From assembly GCF_003626735.1 (NCBI RefSeq), contig NZ_RBHX01000002.1, forward strand, positions 62,001 to 126,000: DNA of 64,000 nucleotides. The letters are read 5' to 3'. Under the pieces are notes generated by a model. It had not been told where the DNA came from, did not search any database, and saw only the letters and a program-made list of their open reading frames with translations. The stretch is from Microbacterium sp. CGR2 (GTDB lineage Bacteria; Actinomycetota; Actinomycetes; Actinomycetales; Microbacteriaceae). Shown here piece by piece: positions 61,463 through 64,000 of this stretch. Position 1 is the stretch's first letter; every line of letters begins with the position of its first letter. The position numbers and the translations under genes are program-made.

Positions 61463-62746
61463 CTAGGCCTTGATGTACGGTTTGCCGACGGCAGCAGGTG
61501 CGCGGATCTGCCCGGCGAACCCTGCGACCGCGAGCAGTGTGACGAGATACGGCAGCATCAGCATGAACTCGCCCGGGATGGGGGTCTTCAGGATCGACAG
61601 CAGGTTCTGCAGGTTCGTCGCGAAGCCGAACAGCAGCGCCGCCATGGTGGCGCGGATCGGGTCCCAGCGTCCGAAGATCACCGCGGCCAGGGCGATGAAT
61701 CCGAGTCCGGCCGTCATCTCCTTGCCGAACTGAGGCACGGACACCAGCGTGAAGTACGCGCCTCCCATACCGGCGATGGCACCCGCCAGCAGCACATTCC
61801 AGAACCGTGTCGGGTTGACCTTGATGCCCACGGTGTCGGCGGCCTGAGGGTGTTCGCCGACGGCGCGCAGCCGCAGACCCCACCGGGTGCGGTACAGCCC
61901 CCAGGCCACGACGGCGACGGTGAGGAACATCAGGTACCCGATGAAGGTCTGGTTGAAGAGCACGGGCCCGATGATCGGGATGTCGCTGAGGAGGGGGATC
62001 TCGATGCGGCCGAAACGCACCGGAGTGTTCAGCTCCGCCTCGTTGGGCGCGAGAAGCGCGCCGTAGAGGAACCCGGTGAGGCCGGTGACGAGCACGTTGA
62101 GGACCACTCCGACGATGACCTGCTCCACGAGGTACTTGATCGCGAACGCCGCCAGAACGCTGGCGACGAGCACGCCGCCGATCATCGCCCCGAACAGGCC
62201 GACGAACGCGTTCCCGGTGATGCTCGACAGCAGTGCGGCGGAGAAGGCACCGAGCAGCAGTTGCCCCTCGATGGCGACGTTGACCACGCCGGCCCGTTCG
62301 CCGATGACGCCGCCGAGCGCGCCGAACACCAGCGGCACGGACAACGAGACCGCACCGAACAGGAGGCTGGTGACGGGGACCAGTCCGCCCGCCGCCGCCC
62401 AGACCAGGAAGGCGAACACCGCGATCACGCTGAAGGCCACGATGAGCCAGAGCGACGGGCGACGGTAGTTCCACGCCTGCAGGAACGCACCGACGACCAG
62501 CACGACCATGACCCCGAGGAGAACCCACGAGGTCGGGGCTGTGGGCAGCGCCACGTCCGGGAGTTCGAACGCCGAGGACCGATCGCCGAGGCGGAAGGTG
62601 CTCGTACCCGTGCGCGGCGCGAGCAGGAAGAGCAGTGCCAGCAGCACGGTCGCTCCTGCGAGCACGAGCGGTGCCTTGAGGTGCCGCTCACGAACGGTCG
62701 TGAACTGGACCGTTCCGTCTGCGGCCTGCTTCTGCACGAGAGACAT
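61463..62746 (-). CDS. Nucleoside ABC transporter permease 2 (BMP-type)
   Basis: 427 aa, ATG overlapping the upstream stop by one base. About ten membrane helices. GALGGVIGERAGVVNVAIEG is the loop that contacts the ATPase; RLRAVGEHPQAADTVGIKV and NVLLAGAIAGMGGAYF match the BPD_transp_2 family (RnsD/NupQ, PnrA systems). With permease 1, an ATPase and a BMP lipoprotein beyond the right edge, it imports nucleosides for the salvage enzymes in the same operon. Confidence 0.93.
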   Translation of the reverse strand: MSLVQKQAADGTVQFTTVRERHLKAPLVLAGATVLLALLFLLAPRTGTSTFRLGDRSSAFELPDVALPTAPTSWVLLGVMVVLVVGAFLQAWNYRRPSLWLIVAFSVIAVFAFLVWAAAGGLVPVTSLLFGAVSLSVPLVFGALGGVIGERAGVVNVAIEGQLLLGAFSAALLSSITGNAFVGLFGAMIGGVLVASVLAAFAIKYLVEQVIVGVVLNVLVTGLTGFLYGALLAPNEAELNTPVRFGRIEIPLLSDIPIIGPVLFNQTFIGYLMFLTVAVVAWGLYRTRWGLRLRAVGEHPQAADTVGIKVNPTRFWNVLLAGAIAGMGGAYFTLVSVPQFGKEMTAGLGFIALAAVIFGRWDPIRATMAALLFGFATNLQNLLSILKTPIPGEFMLMLPYLVTLLAVAGFAGQIRAPAAVGKPYIKA

Positions 62747-64000
62747 CACGCCATCACCGCTTTCTTCGCCGCTTTGCCTCGGGCTTTGGCTGCCTTCTCG
62801 GCATCGGACTTGGGCAGGAAGAACACCGTGCGCAGCAGCGGCGGTGCCGCGATGAACAGCACCACGAGCGACTGCACCACGAGCACGATGTCGACGGGGA
62901 TGTCCTGTGCCTGCATCGAGAACGACCCGGCCTTGAGCGCACCGAAGAGGATGCCGGCGGCGAAGGTCCCCCACGCGCGACTGCGTCCGAGGAGAGCGAC
63001 CGTGATGGCGTCGAATCCGATGCCCGCGTCGATCGTCTCGGTCACACCCGACGTGACGGCGCCCTGGATCTGGTTCATGCCGGCGAGACCGGCGAGGCCG
63101 CCGGCGAAGAGCATCGCGTAGACGTAGATCCGCTGCACGCTGATGCCCGCCGCGCGTGCCGCATGCGGGTTCTCACCGACGGCGCGCATCCGCATTCCCA
63201 GGGCCGACCGCTCGATGAGCCACCATACGAACAGGGTGGCCACGACGACGATCACGAAACCGAGGTCGAGCAGCGGGAACTGCGGTCCCAGCAGCTCGGG
63301 GAACTGAGCGCTCTGCGGCGTCGCCGATCCCAGCGCCTGGTTGGTGCCGGGCTTCTGCAGCAGTCCCGGTGTGCGGATCATCCACAGCAGCAGGTAATAC
63401 GCCACGTAGTTGAGCATGATCGTCAGGATCACCTCGTGCGCTCCGGTGCGCGCCTTGAGCAGGCCGGCGACACCGCCCCAGAGTGCGCCGCCGGCGATGC
63501 CGGCGATCAGCGTGGCCAGGATGTGCAGCCAGATCGGCAGGTCGAGGTTGAAGGTGAGCAGCGCCGCGACGCCCACGCCGATGAGCATCTGTCCGCGTGC
63601 ACCGATGTTGAACAGTCCGACGCGGAACGCGAGAGCGACGCCGAGACCGGCGGCGATCAGCGGGGCCGCGAAACCGAGGGTGTTCGTGAGCGGGCGGATC
63701 TGCGCCGCGAAGTCCGCTCCTCGCGCGTTGAAGATCGCCCCGCGGACCAGCGCTTCATAGCCGTTGTAGACCGCGTTCCAGACTGCGGCGAAGGTGTCGC
63801 CGGGCTGGTTGAAGAAGTAGACGGATGCCGTCTGCACATCTTCGTTGGTCAGGGCGATGAGGATGCCGCCCACGATCAGCGCCAGCACGATCGCCAGGAT
63901 CGTGGTGACGGCGCTGCCTCGCAGGATCTCCTTGAGGACGACGTTGCCGCGTGGTGCGTCCGGCACCCCGGACGGGTCGCGGGGAACCGTGCCCGTGCTC
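62746..64000 (-). CDS. Nucleoside ABC transporter permease 1 (BMP-type), 5' end probably outside
   Basis: The frame is open to the right edge. A GTG at 63966 (406 aa) is the only start in view but has no ribosome site, so the true start may lie beyond 64000. LAFRVGLFNIGARGQMLIGV is the ATPase-contact loop; MRMRAVGENPHAARAAGISV and AMLFAGGLAGLAGMNQIQGA fit the BPD_transp_2 family. Partner of the permease at 61463; the C-terminus is Lys/Ala-rich (KAAKARGKAAKKAVMA). Confidence 0.9.
   Translation of the reverse strand, partial: STGTVPRDPSGVPDAPRGNVVLKEILRGSAVTTILAIVLALIVGGILIALTNEDVQTASVYFFNQPGDTFAAVWNAVYNGYEALVRGAIFNARGADFAAQIRPLTNTLGFAAPLIAAGLGVALAFRVGLFNIGARGQMLIGVGVAALLTFNLDLPIWLHILATLIAGIAGGALWGGVAGLLKARTGAHEVILTIMLNYVAYYLLLWMIRTPGLLQKPGTNQALGSATPQSAQFPELLGPQFPLLDLGFVIVVVATLFVWWLIERSALGMRMRAVGENPHAARAAGISVQRIYVYAMLFAGGLAGLAGMNQIQGAVTSGVTETIDAGIGFDAITVALLGRSRAWGTFAAGILFGALKAGSFSMQAQDIPVDIVLVVQSLVVLFIAAPPLLRTVFFLPKSDAEKAAKARGKAAKKAVMA

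Overview
High-GC DNA, heavy use of GTG starts, and genes such as Ku/LigD, an LpdA-type flavoprotein, a three-subunit acyl-CoA carboxylase (alpha, beta, epsilon), DUF3039 and DUF6510 proteins point to an actinobacterium. Microbacteriaceae, most likely Microbacterium, is the best guess; this is inferred from gene content only. No rRNA or CRISPR array is visible. One tRNA, tRNA-Leu(UAG), is present.

The window has two parts. Bases 1 to about 13,700 are accessory DNA. They interrupt a tad-pilus ATPase gene (tadA/cpaF), of which only the first 140 codons remain at 13709..14128. The accessory DNA carries a partial RecB-like PD-(D/E)XK protein, a relic of a DUF262/DUF1524-like C-terminus, two tandem paralogues with an Xre/MbcA/ParS-antitoxin-like C-terminus, a small XRE regulator and an HNH-like zinc protein. 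This resembles a defence or toxin-antitoxin island.

Nested inside that island is a 9,109-bp unit at 3452..12560. It has 15-bp perfect inverted ends starting TGTCC, arrays of subterminal repeats at both ends, and a 5-bp target duplication CCAAG on both sides. It contains no transposase. Its cargo is a catabolic module: P450, 3Fe-4S ferredoxin, ferredoxin reductase, APC permease, amidohydrolase and TetR in one operon, with a divergent second TetR and an MFS exporter. Palindromic operators lie in front of the P450 and the exporter. The cargo genes read as a complete import, oxidise, hydrolyse and export system for an unknown, perhaps nitrogen-containing or xenobiotic, compound.

Bases 14,200 to 64,000 look like ordinary chromosome. 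In order: a sulfite-oxidase-like molybdoenzyme with its reductase and a DUF6510 protein; a glycosyltransferase/EEP hydrolase/membrane protein operon; tRNA-Leu and a DedA protein; the Ku-LigD end-joining pair; a CDF metal exporter; the rdgB-rph-murI cluster facing pncB; an ABC exporter whose ATPase carries a long histone-H1-like and PVEEP-repeat tail; a nucleotidyltransferase; acyl-CoA carboxylase beta and epsilon; a ROK regulator; an atypical kinase/regulator system; an RNA methyltransferase, maf and the carboxylase alpha subunit; lpdA; purine nucleoside phosphorylase with a phosphohexomutase and an HPr-like protein; a complete mannitol PTS operon that also holds ptsH and ptsI; and a nucleoside uptake and salvage cluster (PfkB kinase, polysaccharide deacetylase, add, deoA, cdd, two ABC permeases) that runs off the right edge.
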